A stretch of 41,052 bases of DNA from an uncultured Prevotellaceae bacterium (GCA_900320255.1 ONRS01000031.1:1-41052), one strand, 5' to 3'. Shown: positions 1-8,577, counted from the stretch's first letter. Notes: a model not told the origin generated them from the sequence alone. A program made the numbers and translations.

Positions 1-11
1 AAAATTAAGTC

Positions 12-119
12 CGAAGTGACCTCCCCTATCCCCTCCTGTAGGAGGGGGACGATTACCACGCAAGGGCATGCACACATTCCGTCCTCCCCCTACAGGGGGA
101 GTTAGAGGGGGTCACTTCG
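12..119. terminator. Long imperfect inverted repeat, probable terminator
   Basis: CGAAGTGACC at 12-21 is matched by GGTCACTTCG at 110-119. The inward sequence is also largely complementary, being runs of CCTCCCC against GGGGGAGG, and each arm holds its own small hairpin such as CCCTCCTGTAGGAGGG. The element starts 11 bases beyond the stop of the minus-strand LruC gene, which suits a transcription terminator. The same C-rich/G-rich vocabulary recurs at 6395-6428, 32703-32798 and 36452-36498, so this is one member of a dispersed palindromic family rather than a unique site. Confidence 0.5.
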
Positions 120-129
120 ATAACTCCGC

Positions 130-2799
130 CTACTCAGCTACATAAATATTCGCCTCAGCAGGATATTTGTACCAGTCAACATACCGATCATCTACTCCAC
201 CGTCAATGTAATAGTTGGCGAACGAGGGGTATGCCTCGGTGATTCTGGTACGCTCCGTCGGCCACTGCCAGTCACCGGGAATGATGATTCCGTGAGGATC
301 CTGGCCCTCGGTGGCCACGTGGATGTTGCCCTCGGGTGACTCAATCCAGAAGTCGGCCGTGCCGAACTGGAAGTCAGCAGGCTTGTCTATCTGCGTGGTG
401 TATTCGTCATAATGGGTTTCGCCTAACACGGTGTTGATGAAGGTGCCTGCCGAGCCGCCCAATACTGAATGCACCTCAGTAGCGCCAAAGAGGTTGACCA
501 CGGTGCCATCGGCCTTGGTCAGGTTGACCTTCAGGTTATAAGAAGCACCCGTACAGCAGAGCGTCACGTCGAGCTTGCCCGGGTAGGTGTCATTCTGCTT
601 CACCTTCAGCACCACGTCGTTCATGTCGTAGTCGGCATTGTAAGAGTCCTCGAAGGCATAGCTCCAAATCTTGTTGCTCTCAATGATTTCCTCCGCCTCT
701 TCTATCTCGATGGCCGGTGAGCAGTCGCTGGCCTCGGTGGCCACGCCCGTGTATTGACCGCTACGAACCAACGTGGCATTACCGTTACCCTGAACGGGGA
801 ACTCATTCTTCTGGTTATACTGGTCGAGCGTGGGGTTAATCTCTGCCACGTAGAATGCCAGCGTACCATTGAGCATGTTCAGAATCTTCTCGTAGGGCGT
901 GAAGGTAGAAGGACTACTGTCCACCTCGGGATGGTCAACGCTAATACGGACGTTATTCTGTATAGCGCCTGCTGACATGTATTCAACACCACTTTCCCAA
1001 GTCGTAGTATAGTTGGTGGCAGTACTCAAGCCGTGGGAACCATTTTCACCCTCTACATAGCCGAACTGTAGGTAGGCGTAGTCGCCATCGGTGGTAGGAC
1101 CTATGATGTCAACATTGTTCAGTGCCACAGCTCCCGGCACCTTAATCAGTGAGTTGGCCTTGGCGTAGATGAAGGCATGGTCGGTCGTTCCGTCCTCTGA
1201 ACCCGACATTTCCAGGTTGGCAGCCTTGAAGTAGGCCCCTTCGCCCTGCACGATGTTACGGCAGGCAAAGCCGCTGGTGCACTCGAACCAACAGTTGTTA
1301 TACACGCGCATGTTGGCCGTGTTCGAGCCCTTGGTAGCCGACTGCACGAGTGTCTTTCCGTGGTTGACATAGAGGCTGTATTTGGATGCGCCCTCCATGT
1401 TCTGAATGAACAGGTTACCATAGTTGAAGAACGTTCCGAAGTTGTTGGTGAACGTTCCCACGCTGATGGTGCCGCCGTTGTATCCGTAGCCGTCCTCGGC
1501 CGTGCCGTTGGTAATGTTAATCTTACCCGCACCGGTCACTGTTCCGCCGGGCATGACTACCAGACGGGCCTGGTTAACGAAGTTCATTTCAGCGCCCTCG
1601 GGAATGTTCAGCGTTCCGCCGCGGCATACCACAATGTTAGCGCCGCCGCCCACCCGCTGCTCGCCAGTAGGCAGGGTCCAGGTTCCAGTGATATAGACGT
1701 CGCGGTGCGCACGCGTATAACCCACGATGCTGTTATTTTCCCAGATGGGTACATCTTCACTTGAAAGCACGGAAATGTTCTTGTTCCATGAGCCCGTAAT
1801 CTTAAAGTCGAGCACATAGGTCTCGTCTTTCTGCATGTAGCCTTCGGTAGCGTCTTCCCAGTGCTTGACTTCCTCTGTTTTATAGCCTCTTTCCCATGTG
1901 CCGGAAAGCGTAATCCAATCTGTACGTCCAGTACTTTGGCATCTATCTCTGACAGCAAGGACAAGAGCAACGTAACCATCAACGCTGTCGAAGTCATTCC
2001 AATTAACAGAATAGTTTACAAGTTCTCGGCAATTGGCTTCAAACCATGCTTTGTCTTCATCTGTTGCACCTGGCGGATAATACAAAACATTGTTTGCTGC
2101 ACCACCCCATTGATACTGACCGTATTTTGGCCAAACAATTGATGCCGGCGTGTCAATCACCCAGTGGCCCTCAGTACCGTCAACCCAATATGAACCATCA
2201 TTGTTATCGACAATGTTCTCGTCGTTAGGCTCCTTGGCATTGGCCAGGTAAGCTGTGATGTCGTCGGTCGTAAAGGGGACCTCGGCCGTGGGAATGACGA
2301 AGTCGTCAGCCTCAGTGCCTCGGGTGGCCTGGCTACGGGTGTCATAGAAACCGGGCGACGAAGCCACGTCAGCCCCGCCGAATGCCGTCTGAAGCTTACC
2401 ATCGATGATGGCCACGGGCTTCAGGTAATTATAGCCCTTGGCATCACGCAGGCAGACGAAGACGGCCGACGTACCCTTCGGAGCAGTAAACTCAAACGAC
2501 GCAGTGCTGCCGCTCAACGCCGTTGACCGTCCGAGCACGGTGCCCTTATTGTCAATAAAAGGATTATTTTCGTAAACGACTACTTCATAGTTGACCCCAT
2601 AGTCACCCTGCACGGCCACTTCGGCCTTCACCTGCGTCGTCATGTTCCAGTCACGGTTAGCGTCAATGGTCACACCCAACAGGTCCTTCGCATTCCTTAC
2701 GGCGTCAGCTTGCGTAAACAGGTCGTCACCTGAACAGGCGGTGAGCAACACGCCTACCGCCAATGCGGCCATGCCGTTCATCAAAAACATCTTCTTCAT
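130..2799 (-). CDS. LruC domain-containing surface lipoprotein
   Basis: This is an 889-residue lipoprotein. The N-terminus has a short charged region, a hydrophobic stretch and the lipobox LLTACSGDD, so it should be anchored in the outer membrane. The middle, roughly residues 200-650, is rich in Gly, Asn and Thr and looks like beta-helix or adhesin-type repeats. The C-terminal part, from about residue 710, has the pattern of the Bacteroidetes LruC domain (WSYAFEDSYNADYDMNDVV and onwards). Proteins with this domain are usually cell-surface or extracellular; the molecular role is unknown. The start is the first Met of a good signal sequence, about 45 bases downstream of a TAnnTTTG promoter. It stands alone on this strand. 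Assignment to the LruC group is fairly sure, the function is not. Confidence 0.85.
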   Translation of the reverse strand: MKKMFLMNGMAALAVGVLLTACSGDDLFTQADAVRNAKDLLGVTIDANRDWNMTTQVKAEVAVQGDYGVNYEVVVYENNPFIDNKGTVLGRSTALSGSTASFEFTAPKGTSAVFVCLRDAKGYNYLKPVAIIDGKLQTAFGGADVASSPGFYDTRSQATRGTEADDFVIPTAEVPFTTDDITAYLANAKEPNDENIVDNNDGSYWVDGTEGHWVIDTPASIVWPKYGQYQWGGAANNVLYYPPGATDEDKAWFEANCRELVNYSVNWNDFDSVDGYVALVLAVRDRCQSTGRTDWITLSGTWERGYKTEEVKHWEDATEGYMQKDETYVLDFKITGSWNKNISVLSSEDVPIWENNSIVGYTRAHRDVYITGTWTLPTGEQRVGGGANIVVCRGGTLNIPEGAEMNFVNQARLVVMPGGTVTGAGKINITNGTAEDGYGYNGGTISVGTFTNNFGTFFNYGNLFIQNMEGASKYSLYVNHGKTLVQSATKGSNTANMRVYNNCWFECTSGFACRNIVQGEGAYFKAANLEMSGSEDGTTDHAFIYAKANSLIKVPGAVALNNVDIIGPTTDGDYAYLQFGYVEGENGSHGLSTATNYTTTWESGVEYMSAGAIQNNVRISVDHPEVDSSPSTFTPYEKILNMLNGTLAFYVAEINPTLDQYNQKNEFPVQGNGNATLVRSGQYTGVATEASDCSPAIEIEEAEEIIESNKIWSYAFEDSYNADYDMNDVVLKVKQNDTYPGKLDVTLCCTGASYNLKVNLTKADGTVVNLFGATEVHSVLGGSAGTFINTVLGETHYDEYTTQIDKPADFQFGTADFWIESPEGNIHVATEGQDPHGIIIPGDWQWPTERTRITEAYPSFANYYIDGGVDDRYVDWYKYPAEANIYVAE

Positions 2800-2842
2800 A
2801 ACTATTTCAGCGCTAAAATGGTTTTATTTTTGTTTATCCGTG

Positions 2843-2874
2843 CAAAGTTACGGATTATCAGCCAAATAACCAAA
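2843..2874 (-). promoter_or_regulatory. Bacteroidetes-type promoter of the LruC gene
   Basis: On the minus strand TTTG (2874-2871) is followed after 20 bases by TAACTTTG (2850-2843). This matches the Bacteroidetes sigma-ABfr -33/-7 consensus and leaves a leader of roughly 40 bases. Confidence 0.65.
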
Positions 2875-3062
2875 TTATTTGGGAAAAAACTTACAGCGTA
2901 GTATAATAATTATGTACGCGCGCGTGCGTAAAGAGAGCCCCTTTTTTCTATGATGACTATCGTTTTGTTCTGGCTTTACCATACAAATCTACCTGAAGCA
3001 AGGGCACTACGTACCATCATCAGCGTACTTTTTTACCAAGTTCGCGCATGAATCGTATGTTG

Positions 3063-3185
3063 TTTTCCCGAGATTGTTATAACTTTTTCCCGAGATTTAA
3101 GTTGCTTTTTCCCGAGATTCTCACCTACAATCTCGGGAAAAACACATAAGAATCTCGGGAAAAAGTTATAACAATCTCGGGAAAA
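3063..3185. repeat. 22-bp-period palindromic array of CCCGAGATT
   Basis: The 9-mer CCCGAGATT occurs at 3067, 3089 and 3111, exactly 22 bp apart. Its reverse complement AATCTCGGG occurs at 3129, 3151 and 3173, again 22 bp apart. The six copies are symmetric about position 3124 with a 9-base centre (3120-3128). The outermost 35 bases on each side (3063-3097 and 3151-3185) are perfectly complementary, while the inner spacers differ. It lies in the 500-bp gap between the divergent LruC promoter and the 3' end of the transporter gene. A second array with the same geometry lies at 40779-40945. The function is unknown; it could be a protein-binding array, a folded RNA or a REP-like element. Confidence 0.85.
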
Positions 3186-3211
3186 CTTACAACAATCTAT
3201 CGGCCAACAAG

Positions 3212-3269
3212 ATAAAAAAGCACGCCGAAGTGCAAGGAAAATGCCTGCAAAATGGTTGGATTTTCCTTG
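3212..3269 (-). terminator. Probable terminator of the BASS transporter gene
   Basis: Reading the minus strand past the transporter stop, an 11-bp stem (GCAAGGAAAAT pairing with ATTTTCCTTGC, 3233-3243 and 3259-3269) is followed by a small hairpin GCAC-TTCGGC-GTGC (3220-3233) and then TTTTTTATC. A hairpin followed by a T run suits intrinsic termination, although the second stem is short. The rest of the 2875-3298 gap, apart from the 22-bp array, holds no gene that I can see. Confidence 0.45.
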
Positions 3270-3298
3270 CTATTCACTAAAAAAACAGTATGATTATT

Positions 3299-4333
3299 CT
3301 ACTTAAGTTCCGCTCTGGTTTTCGAGGAAGGATACTTGCTTTCGCGTCTGAACTGCCAAAGTTCCAGCGAATTGATGATGTTCTGCCAGAGCACATAGCA
3401 TCCGGCACCAATGCTGGAAACGGGGTTCAAGTACATGTAAGCCACCCAGATGCTCAGGCCGGTATTCTTCTGAAACAGCGCCTGACGGCTATTGACCAGT
3501 TCGCCGAGATGCCTGCCGACCACGTGGCCAATCAAGAACTGCACGAAACAGAGCAGCAGACTGGTCACGGCAATCCACCACAACAGCCATACGGAGGCGT
3601 CACTATGCACAATGTTCTTGACCGTGACACCCGTGGTAATGCTCAGCGAGACACACCATAGGTAAAAGCTGAGGTCAGACTTTGACGCTATCCAGCGGGC
3701 CAGCCGCCCCACGTAGTGCTGCACCAGCCACCCTAACACCAGGGGCAGCAGCAGCACCAGCAGCATCTTTTCGAGTATGATGAGAAACGCATCAAGGAAA
3801 GCCACGTCGGCCGTTGGCTCCAGGATGGGGAACACGGCGGGAATCATGAGTGCCGAGGCCATCGACGAGAGCAGCGTAAAGGTGGTCATGGTGCTGATGT
3901 TGCCGTTGAGCTTTCCCACCACGACAGGCGCCGCCACGGCTGACGGCCCGATGATACAGGTGAGAATGGCCTCAAGCAGGAGTTTAACGTCAACGACAAC
4001 GTGAACGTCAACGTGAACGTCAACGTTAGGGTTAGGGTTCATCAACAGGATAGCGCCCACCACAAGGGCGACGAGCAGCACCTGCGCCAAGAGTATGCCG
4101 AAGTGCCAGCGGTGGAAACGCATCTGGTGGAAATCCACCTTGCAGAAGGTAACGAAGAGCGTCAGGAAGAGCGTAACCGGAAAGATGACGTCAATAATAG
4201 GCCCGAGCACGTTGCCGGCCTCGTCGAGTGCGGGCACCAGGTCGAACGTCAGATAGACCACCGTCCCCACGGCAATGGCCACGGGGAGCGTCCAGTCTTT
4301 CAGAAAGCGCAAAATCGTCTTGCCTGTCTCCAT
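3299..4333 (-). CDS. Bile acid:sodium symporter (BASS) family-like transporter
   Basis: This is a 344-residue, very hydrophobic protein with about eight to ten membrane segments. The central stretch IIGPSAVAAPVVVGKLNGNI and the late stretch QKNTGLSIWVAYMYLNPVSS resemble the two discontinuous-helix regions of BASS-family carriers, which import organic anions with sodium. The substrate cannot be read from the sequence. I chose METGKT as start because it lies just downstream of TACCTTTG; the longer frame begins with phenylalanine-rich codons that are really the A/T-rich promoter region. A loop after the third or fourth helix carries an insert MNPNPNVDVHVDVHVVVDV made of hexamer repeats (3984-4040), foreign to the family. 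It is divergent from the thioesterase gene. Confidence 0.7.
   Translation of the reverse strand: METGKTILRFLKDWTLPVAIAVGTVVYLTFDLVPALDEAGNVLGPIIDVIFPVTLFLTLFVTFCKVDFHQMRFHRWHFGILLAQVLLVALVVGAILLMNPNPNVDVHVDVHVVVDVKLLLEAILTCIIGPSAVAAPVVVGKLNGNISTMTTFTLLSSMASALMIPAVFPILEPTADVAFLDAFLIILEKMLLVLLLPLVLGWLVQHYVGRLARWIASKSDLSFYLWCVSLSITTGVTVKNIVHSDASVWLLWWIAVTSLLLCFVQFLIGHVVGRHLGELVNSRQALFQKNTGLSIWVAYMYLNPVSSIGAGCYVLWQNIINSLELWQFRRESKYPSSKTRAELK
3984..4040 (-). repeat. In-frame hexamer repeat inside the transporter gene
   Basis: The coding strand runs AACCCT twice, AACGTT, then alternating GACGTT and CACGTT hexamers, encoding NPNPNVDVHVDVH. The TTAGGG-like and GTTGAC-like hexamers are the same words found in the GH67, GH35-like and HTCS genes. 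Here the second word is in the opposite orientation to its usual one, giving Val-Asp/Val-His instead of Asn-Val/Asn-Asp. Being a 6-mer, it keeps the frame whatever its copy number. Confidence 0.85.
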
Positions 4334-4353
4334 TTCGATTGATAATTTGGCTG

Positions 4354-4361
4354 CAAAGGTA
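4354..4361 (-). promoter_or_regulatory. -7 box for the BASS transporter gene
   Basis: CAAAGGTA on the plus strand is TACCTTTG on the minus strand, a perfect Bacteroidetes -7 element about 20 bases before the chosen start. No clear -33 TTTG is visible. Confidence 0.6.
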
Positions 4362-4456
4362 AGAAAAAAGGAAAAAAGCAAAAAAGGAAAAGGGTAAAAA
4401 AAGTGAAAAGAGAAAAAAAACACCCCTGACCCCACACCCAACACCTAACTTTTTAT

Positions 4457-4464
4457 TACCTTTG
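4457..4464 (+). promoter_or_regulatory. -7 box for the thioesterase-cysS operon
   Basis: TACCTTTG followed by CAGCG lies 24 bases before the ATG at 4489. The upstream -33 region is A-rich without a clear TTTG. Confidence 0.6.
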
Positions 4465-4488
4465 CAGCGTTTTTAATGAAAAGACATC

Positions 4489-4893
4489 ATGGAACTGATA
4501 GACTTACTAAACACGAAAGACCGGTTTGCTGCCATGAACGGTATTCAACTCGTTGAAATCCGCGAGGGTTACGCCCGGGCAGAGATGACAGTCACCGACA
4601 AACACCTGAACGGGGGCAACGTCTGTCAGGGCGGCGCGCTCTTCACCTTGGCCGACTTGGCATTTGCAGCCGTCACCAACAGTCACGGACAACTGACGTT
4701 CGGCATACAGAGCAGCATCGTCTTTTCAAAATCGGCCTTGGAAGGTGACCGGCTGACGGCAGTAGCCACCGAGACCGTCAACCACCACAAGCTGCCCTAC
4801 TGCGAGGTGCAGATACGCAACCAGCAGGACGAGCTGATAGCCGTCTTCACCGGGCTTGCATACAGGAAAAAGGAACAATTAATAAAAGAATAA
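4489..4893 (+). CDS. PaaI-family hotdog-fold thioesterase
   Basis: This is a 134-residue cytoplasmic protein, the usual size for a single hotdog domain. The stretch LNGGNVCQGGALFTLADLAF matches the central helix region of PaaI-type acyl-CoA thioesterases (usually HxNxxGxxHGG followed by ADxA), here with Gln in place of the His of the HGG motif. Such enzymes hydrolyse aryl- or medium-chain acyl-CoA thioesters; the true substrate is not predictable. The gene is followed after 6 bases by cysS, so the two are probably co-transcribed. The family call is firm. The altered active-site residue means that activity could be weak or different. Confidence 0.88.
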   Translation: MELIDLLNTKDRFAAMNGIQLVEIREGYARAEMTVTDKHLNGGNVCQGGALFTLADLAFAAVTNSHGQLTFGIQSSIVFSKSALEGDRLTAVATETVNHHKLPYCEVQIRNQQDELIAVFTGLAYRKKEQLIKE

Positions 4894-4899
4894 ACCGAT

Positions 4900-6393
4900 A
4901 TGGAATCGAAACTCGTTATTTACAATACGCTGACGCGCCAGAAAGAGCGCTTCGAGCCGTTGCATGCCCCCAACGTAGGCATGTATGTCTGCGGGCCCAC
5001 CGTCTATGGCGACCCCCATCTGGGACACGCCCGTCCTGCCATTACCTTCGACCTGGTGTTCCGCTACCTTAGGCACTTGGGCTACAAGGTGCGCTACGTG
5101 CGCAACATTACCGACGTGGGCCACTTGGAGCACGACGCCGACGAGGGCGACGACAAGATAGAGAAGAAGGCACGCTTAGAACAGCTGGAGCCCATGGAGA
5201 TAGCCCAGTACTACACCAACCGCTACCATGCTGCCATGGACGCCCTCGGCGTGCTGCGTCCCTCAATAGAGCCGCACGCCACGGGCCACATCATTGAGCA
5301 GCAGCAGCTGGTGCAGCAGATTCTGGACAACGGCTTTGCCTACGAGTCGAACGGCAGCATCTACTTCGACATTGAGGCTTATAATAAGAAGTATAAGTAC
5401 GGCATCCTCTCCGGCCGCTCGTTGGAGAACATCAAGGACGAGAGCCGCACACTGGCCGGCGTGGGCGAGAAGCGCAACCAGGCCGACTTCGCCCTGTGGA
5501 AGAAGGCACAGCCCGAACACATCATGCGCTGGCCCTCACCGTGGAGCGACGGCTTCCCCGGCTGGCACTGTGAGTGCACGGCCATGGGCCGCAAGTACTT
5601 AGGCGAGCAGTTCGACATTCACGGCGGCGGCATGGACCTGGTGTTCCCCCACCACGAGTGCGAGATAGCACAGGCCACAGCCTCCATGGGCCACCAGGCC
5701 GTGAAGTACTGGATGCACAACAACATGATTACCATCAACGGACAGAAGATGGGCAAGTCGCTGGGCAACTTCATCACTCTGGAGCAGTTCTTCACCGGCA
5801 ACCACGAGAAGCTGGAGAAGGCCTTCTCGCCCATGACCATCCGCTTCTTCATACTCTCGGCCCACTACCGCGGCACCGTAGATTTCTCGAACGAAGCCCT
5901 CATAGCCGCCGAGAAAGGCCTGCAGAAGCTGATGCAGGGCATCAGCGACCTGGAGCGCATTCAGGTTTCGCCGGCATGCGACCAGGAGACGGAATCGTTA
6001 GTGAAGGGACTGCGCGAACGCTGCTACGACGCCATGAACGACGACTTCGCCACCCCGTTAGTGCTGAGCTACCTGTTTGAGGCCTGCTCAACGGTGAACA
6101 AGCTCATTGACCACAAGGCCACCATCTGCGCCGACTGCCTGAAAGAGCTGAAAGAGGTGATGCACCTGTTTGCCTTCGACCTGTTAGGACTACAGTCTGC
6201 CGACAACGGACAGCAGACGAACAAAGCCCGCGAGGAGGCCTTCGGCAAAGTGGTTGACATGGTGCTCGACCTGCGTGCCAAGGCCAAGGCCAATAAAGAC
6301 TGGGCCACCAGCGACCATATTCGCGACGAGCTGGCTGCCCTTGGTTTCGAAGTGAAGGACACCAAGGACGGTGTGACGTGGCGGTTAGGATAG
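4900..6393 (+). CDS. cysS: Cysteinyl-tRNA synthetase
   Basis: This is a 497-residue class I aminoacyl-tRNA synthetase charging tRNA-Cys in the cytoplasm. The HIGH-type signature appears as HLGHAR within [18 protein letters not shown], and the KMSKS-type loop as KMGKSLGN. Zinc-site residues expected for CysRS are present: Cys in YVCGPTVY, then WHCECTAMG and [10 protein letters not shown]. The C-terminal DALR-like region and the small anticodon-binding tail are complete ([14 protein letters not shown]). Length and start agree with the family. It follows the thioesterase gene by 6 bases. This is an essential single-copy gene with no insertions, which contrasts with the repeat-laden genes around it. 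Confidence 0.98.
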   Translation: MESKLVIYNTLTRQKERFEPLHAPNVGMYVCGPTVYGDPHLGHARPAITFDLVFRYLRHLGYKVRYVRNITDVGHLEHDADEGDDKIEKKARLEQLEPMEIAQYYTNRYHAAMDALGVLRPSIEPHATGHIIEQQQLVQQILDNGFAYESNGSIYFDIEAYNKKYKYGILSGRSLENIKDESRTLAGVGEKRNQADFALWKKAQPEHIMRWPSPWSDGFPGWHCECTAMGRKYLGEQFDIHGGGMDLVFPHHECEIAQATASMGHQAVKYWMHNNMITINGQKMGKSLGNFITLEQFFTGNHEKLEKAFSPMTIRFFILSAHYRGTVDFSNEALIAAEKGLQKLMQGISDLERIQVSPACDQETESLVKGLRERCYDAMNDDFATPLVLSYLFEACSTVNKLIDHKATICADCLKELKEVMHLFAFDLLGLQSADNGQQTNKAREEAFGKVVDMVLDLRAKAKANKDWATSDHIRDELAALGFEVKDTKDGVTWRLG

Positions 6394-6428
6394 AGTAGCC
6401 CCTCCCTTGGGTTGGGGTGGGCTTCCCC
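6394..6428. repeat. C/G-rich palindromic element between convergent genes
   Basis: This short gap between cysS and the convergent C1 peptidase holds CCCCTCCCTTGGGTTGGGGTGGG-type sequence with internal complementarity. It is related to the CCCCCTCC/GGAGGGGG elements at 12-119, 32703-32798 and 36452-36498. It may end transcription from both sides. Confidence 0.4.
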
Positions 6429-7187
6429 CTAACGTGGCATTTCTACTGCGAGCGTTTCCTTACGGAAGCGCTCGTATGTCATATATACAAGGCCGTGGTC
6501 GGGGTCATCGTCGCCCCATGAGTTTTTCATGATAAAGTAACGGCGTTGCTGGGCGTCGCGTCCCAAGCCCACAATGGCCATGGCATGGCCCTTGCTCTCC
6601 CAGCACACGCCGTGATGCTGGCGCACGGCCCGCTCGGTCCGGGCCAACAGCGTGTCCATGGGAACATTCCAGTAGCGGTTGTGCTGCCAGTTATCGTCGG
6701 TGTTCACGTCTATCTCCGTGTTGTAGGGCTCGTCATCATTACTCGTCAGGGCAATGTATTCGTCGGGGGCACAGACGCTGCGGGCAAACTCCTGCGGCGT
6801 ATAAATGGCACCCAGCATGAACACCTGACGGGGCGGCTCAATGTCCTCCTCCACCTTGCGATAGGCATCGTAGCCGCAAAGCCCATGCTTCTGTATCAGG
6901 TTGATGCACGTCAGCCCCATGCCGCGCTTGCTCTCAGGAGCGCCAGGCTCCTTCCGCAGCATGTATTCCACGTAGGCAGGCGACAGGTTCACAGAGTCAC
7001 CACGGCCGATGTGTTCTGTCTCGATGGCGGCCAGCATGGCATAGACCCAGCAGGTCTGGCTCTTCCCCTGATTCTTCACGGGTGTCATGGGGTTCATGAC
7101 CTCCACCTCGATGGGCGGATGACCCTGCGGCTTCTTGGCGCAAGCCGTCAGCAGCACAGCAAAGACGAAGAGGTATTTCAGCTTCAT
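6429..7187 (-). CDS. C1 (papain-like) family cysteine peptidase lipoprotein
   Basis: This 252-residue protein has a signal peptide and a lipobox-like LLTACAKK, so it is probably exported and lipid-anchored. The papain-fold active site can be followed in order: the oxyanion-hole Gln and catalytic Cys in VKNQGKSQTCWVYAM, the catalytic His in SKGHAMAIVGLG, and the Asn in MKNSWGD. There is no long propeptide, which is usual for bacterial C1 peptidases of this type. The ATG overlaps the stop of the upstream M16 gene by four bases (ATGA), so the two are translationally coupled; a break in the M16 frame could therefore lower its expression. Its substrate is unknown. The family is fairly sure. Confidence 0.85.
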   Translation of the reverse strand: MKLKYLFVFAVLLTACAKKPQGHPPIEVEVMNPMTPVKNQGKSQTCWVYAMLAAIETEHIGRGDSVNLSPAYVEYMLRKEPGAPESKRGMGLTCINLIQKHGLCGYDAYRKVEEDIEPPRQVFMLGAIYTPQEFARSVCAPDEYIALTSNDDEPYNTEIDVNTDDNWQHNRYWNVPMDTLLARTERAVRQHHGVCWESKGHAMAIVGLGRDAQQRRYFIMKNSWGDDDPDHGLVYMTYERFRKETLAVEMPR

Positions 7188-7822
7188 AATATCAGCATTT
7201 GCAGGCGGTCGGGGTTAAAGAACTCACAGGCTATCTGTTGCAGCTGGGTGGCGGTGATGCTGTCTATTTGCTGAAATAGCCGGCCGATGTGGTGCTCGCG
7301 GTGCTCGTGCAGATAGGTACGGGCAAAGTCAAGGGCGAACTGCTCGTGGTTATCGGACGCTATGGCCAACTGGCCCTTCAGCTGTTTCTTGGCGGCAGCC
7401 AGCTGACGGTCGCTCAACGGCCGTTCGGCCATGCGGTCCAGTTCTCGCTGTACCAGCTTCAGGCATCGCTTCACGTCCTTGTGGTCACAGCCGAAATAAA
7501 CCGACCAGACACCCGTATCGCTGTAGGTGGTCATGTTACTCTCCACGGTATAGACCAGTCCGCGACGCTCACGCAAGGCAAGGTTCAGCCGGGCATTCAT
7601 GCCCGGTCCGCCCAGTATGTTGTTCAGCAGGAACAGCGGAATGCGCCGCTCATCGTCAGCCGCAAACGTCCGTGTTCCCAGCATGACGTGCGCCTGATGA
7701 TGAGCGGGTGGTGGAGTGTTGAGCGTTGAGCGTTGAGCGTTGAGGGTTGAGGGTTGAGCGTTGAGAGTTGAGGGTTGTTTCGCTCCACGTTCCACGCTCC
7801 ACGCTCCATGCTCCACTCTCAA
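7184..7822 (-). CDS. M16 peptidase, C-terminal part (shifted frame)
   Basis: This open frame carries the C-terminal domain of an M16 peptidase: the stretch from HVMLGTRTFAADDERR through LGGPGMNARLNLALRERRGLVYTVES has the Gly-rich and RxGLVY-type signature of the M16 C-domain. Its first roughly 40 codons are only repeat sequence (STLNAQP-type), and the frame can begin only at an unlikely TTG, so it is best read as the continuation of the N-terminal part (7656-8447). The two frames differ by +1 and switch within the heptamer array at 7712-7852. It ends with a four-base overlap with the C1 peptidase gene. If the array lost one 7-bp unit, the two parts would fuse into one M16 protein of normal architecture. 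Confidence 0.8.
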   Translation of the reverse strand: MRVEHGAWSVERGAKQPSTLNAQPSTLNAQRSTLNTPPPAHHQAHVMLGTRTFAADDERRIPLFLLNNILGGPGMNARLNLALRERRGLVYTVESNMTTYSDTGVWSVYFGCDHKDVKRCLKLVQRELDRMAERPLSDRQLAAAKKQLKGQLAIASDNHEQFALDFARTYLHEHREHHIGRLFQQIDSITATQLQQIACEFFNPDRLQMLIL

Positions 7823-8447
7823 CGCTCAACCCTCCACGCTCAACGCTCGACGCAATCCGCTCAAACGGGACATCGCCATAGACAAAGAAGACCGCATTGT
7901 CAGGACGGTAATGACGACGGGCAAAGCGGAGGGCATCGGCCGAGGTATAGGTACTAAGCTTCTCGCGCGTACCTAATATATTATGTCCTAAGGGATGGCC
8001 GGGAAAGAGCAGGTTCTCAAACTCGTCGAAGATCAGCTCTGCCGGAGAGTCGTTGTAGCTCTCTATCTCGTCGCATATCACCTCTATTTCCTTGTCAAGC
8101 TCTGCCTGCGGATAGGTACTGTTGAACACAATGTCAGTGAGCAGCGAGACGGCACGTTTGACATCGTCACGCAACACCGTAGCGTAATAGACCGTGTGTT
8201 CCTTCGTCGTAAAGGCATTCAGGTCACCGCCAACACGCTCCAGTTCATTAAGTATCTGCAACGAGGTGCGTTTCTCTGTTCCTTTGAACGTGGTATGCTC
8301 CACAAAGTGAGCCATGCCTTCCTCTCCAGGCAGTTCGTGGCGCGTTCCTGCAGCTATGGCATAACCGCAATACACCACCTGCTGACCGGGAGCCGGCAGG
8401 TGTATGATGCGCAGTCCGTTAGGGAGTGTTTGGGTATTGTATTTCAT
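7656..8447 (-). CDS. M16 zinc peptidase, N-terminal part (frame broken in repeat)
   Basis: Starting at MKYNTQTLPNG, this encodes the catalytic half of an M16 (pitrilysin/processing-peptidase-like) metallopeptidase. The zinc motif HxxEH is seen as GMAHFVEHTTFKGT, and the downstream Glu ligand region as EIEVICDEIESYNDSP. The genuine sequence runs to about FVYGDVPFERIAS; after that come repeat-encoded residues, then out-of-frame residues up to a stop at 7656. M16 proteins usually have two similar domains; the second lies in another frame at 7184-7822. No signal peptide is seen, so it is probably cytoplasmic. A -7 box (TACCTTTG on the minus strand, 8465-8458) lies 10 bases upstream of the ATG, so the leader is very short. 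Confidence 0.85.
   Translation of the reverse strand: MKYNTQTLPNGLRIIHLPAPGQQVVYCGYAIAAGTRHELPGEEGMAHFVEHTTFKGTEKRTSLQILNELERVGGDLNAFTTKEHTVYYATVLRDDVKRAVSLLTDIVFNSTYPQAELDKEIEVICDEIESYNDSPAELIFDEFENLLFPGHPLGHNILGTREKLSTYTSADALRFARRHYRPDNAVFFVYGDVPFERIASSVERGGLSVESGAWSVERGTWSETTLNSQRSTLNPQRSTLNAQHSTTRSSSGARHAGNTDVCG
7712..7852 (-). repeat. Heptamer array interrupting the M16 gene
   Basis: On the plus strand 7718-7777 is a run of GTTGAGC/GTTGAGG heptamers. After a short spacer, 7781-7852 is a degenerate run of the complementary words (CTCCACG, CTCAACG), so the whole can fold back on itself. The coding strand reads mainly AACGCTC units, which encode STLNAQR. Because seven is one more than a multiple of three, each unit gained or lost shifts the frame. 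Both the upstream and the downstream frame are open through the array, and the gene changes frame (+1) inside it. Confidence 0.95.
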
Positions 8448-8490
8448 CTTAGGGATGCAAAGGTACAAAAAATTCATCATTCATCATTCA

Positions 8491-8562
8491 TAATTGTTCA
8501 CCATTATTCATTTTTAACGGAGTTCACGACCTTTGGTTCATTATTATTTTATATCTTTGCAG
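8491..8562 (+). promoter_or_regulatory. 72-bp promoter cassette, copy 1 (drives pfkB)
   Basis: This copy starts with TAATTGTTCACC and ends with TATCTTTGCAG, where TATCTTTG (8552-8559) is a Bacteroidetes -7 box 18 bases before the pfkB-family ATG. It aligns without gaps to 16572-16643 (reverse strand, 68 of 72 identical) and 39939-40010 (65 of 72). Two GTTCAC words 26 bp apart lie inside it. It is preceded by TTCATCA heptamers (8473-8490). The divergent M16 gene has its own -7 box at 8458-8465. Confidence 0.8.
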
Positions 8563-8577
8563 ACAAAAACAATATTT

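Noticed and set aside
2913..2930. Alternating GTACGCGCGCGTGCG as a Z-DNA or regulatory element
   Set aside because: A short purine-pyrimidine run with no partner or position that supports a function.
3063..3185. CRISPR array
   Set aside because: Repeats are 9 bp with 13-bp spacers and are arranged in inverted halves, too short and the wrong geometry for CRISPR; no cas gene is present.
5574..6080. Overlapping genes inside cysS
   Set aside because: Frames on both strands are shadows of GC-rich codon use in a strongly conserved gene.
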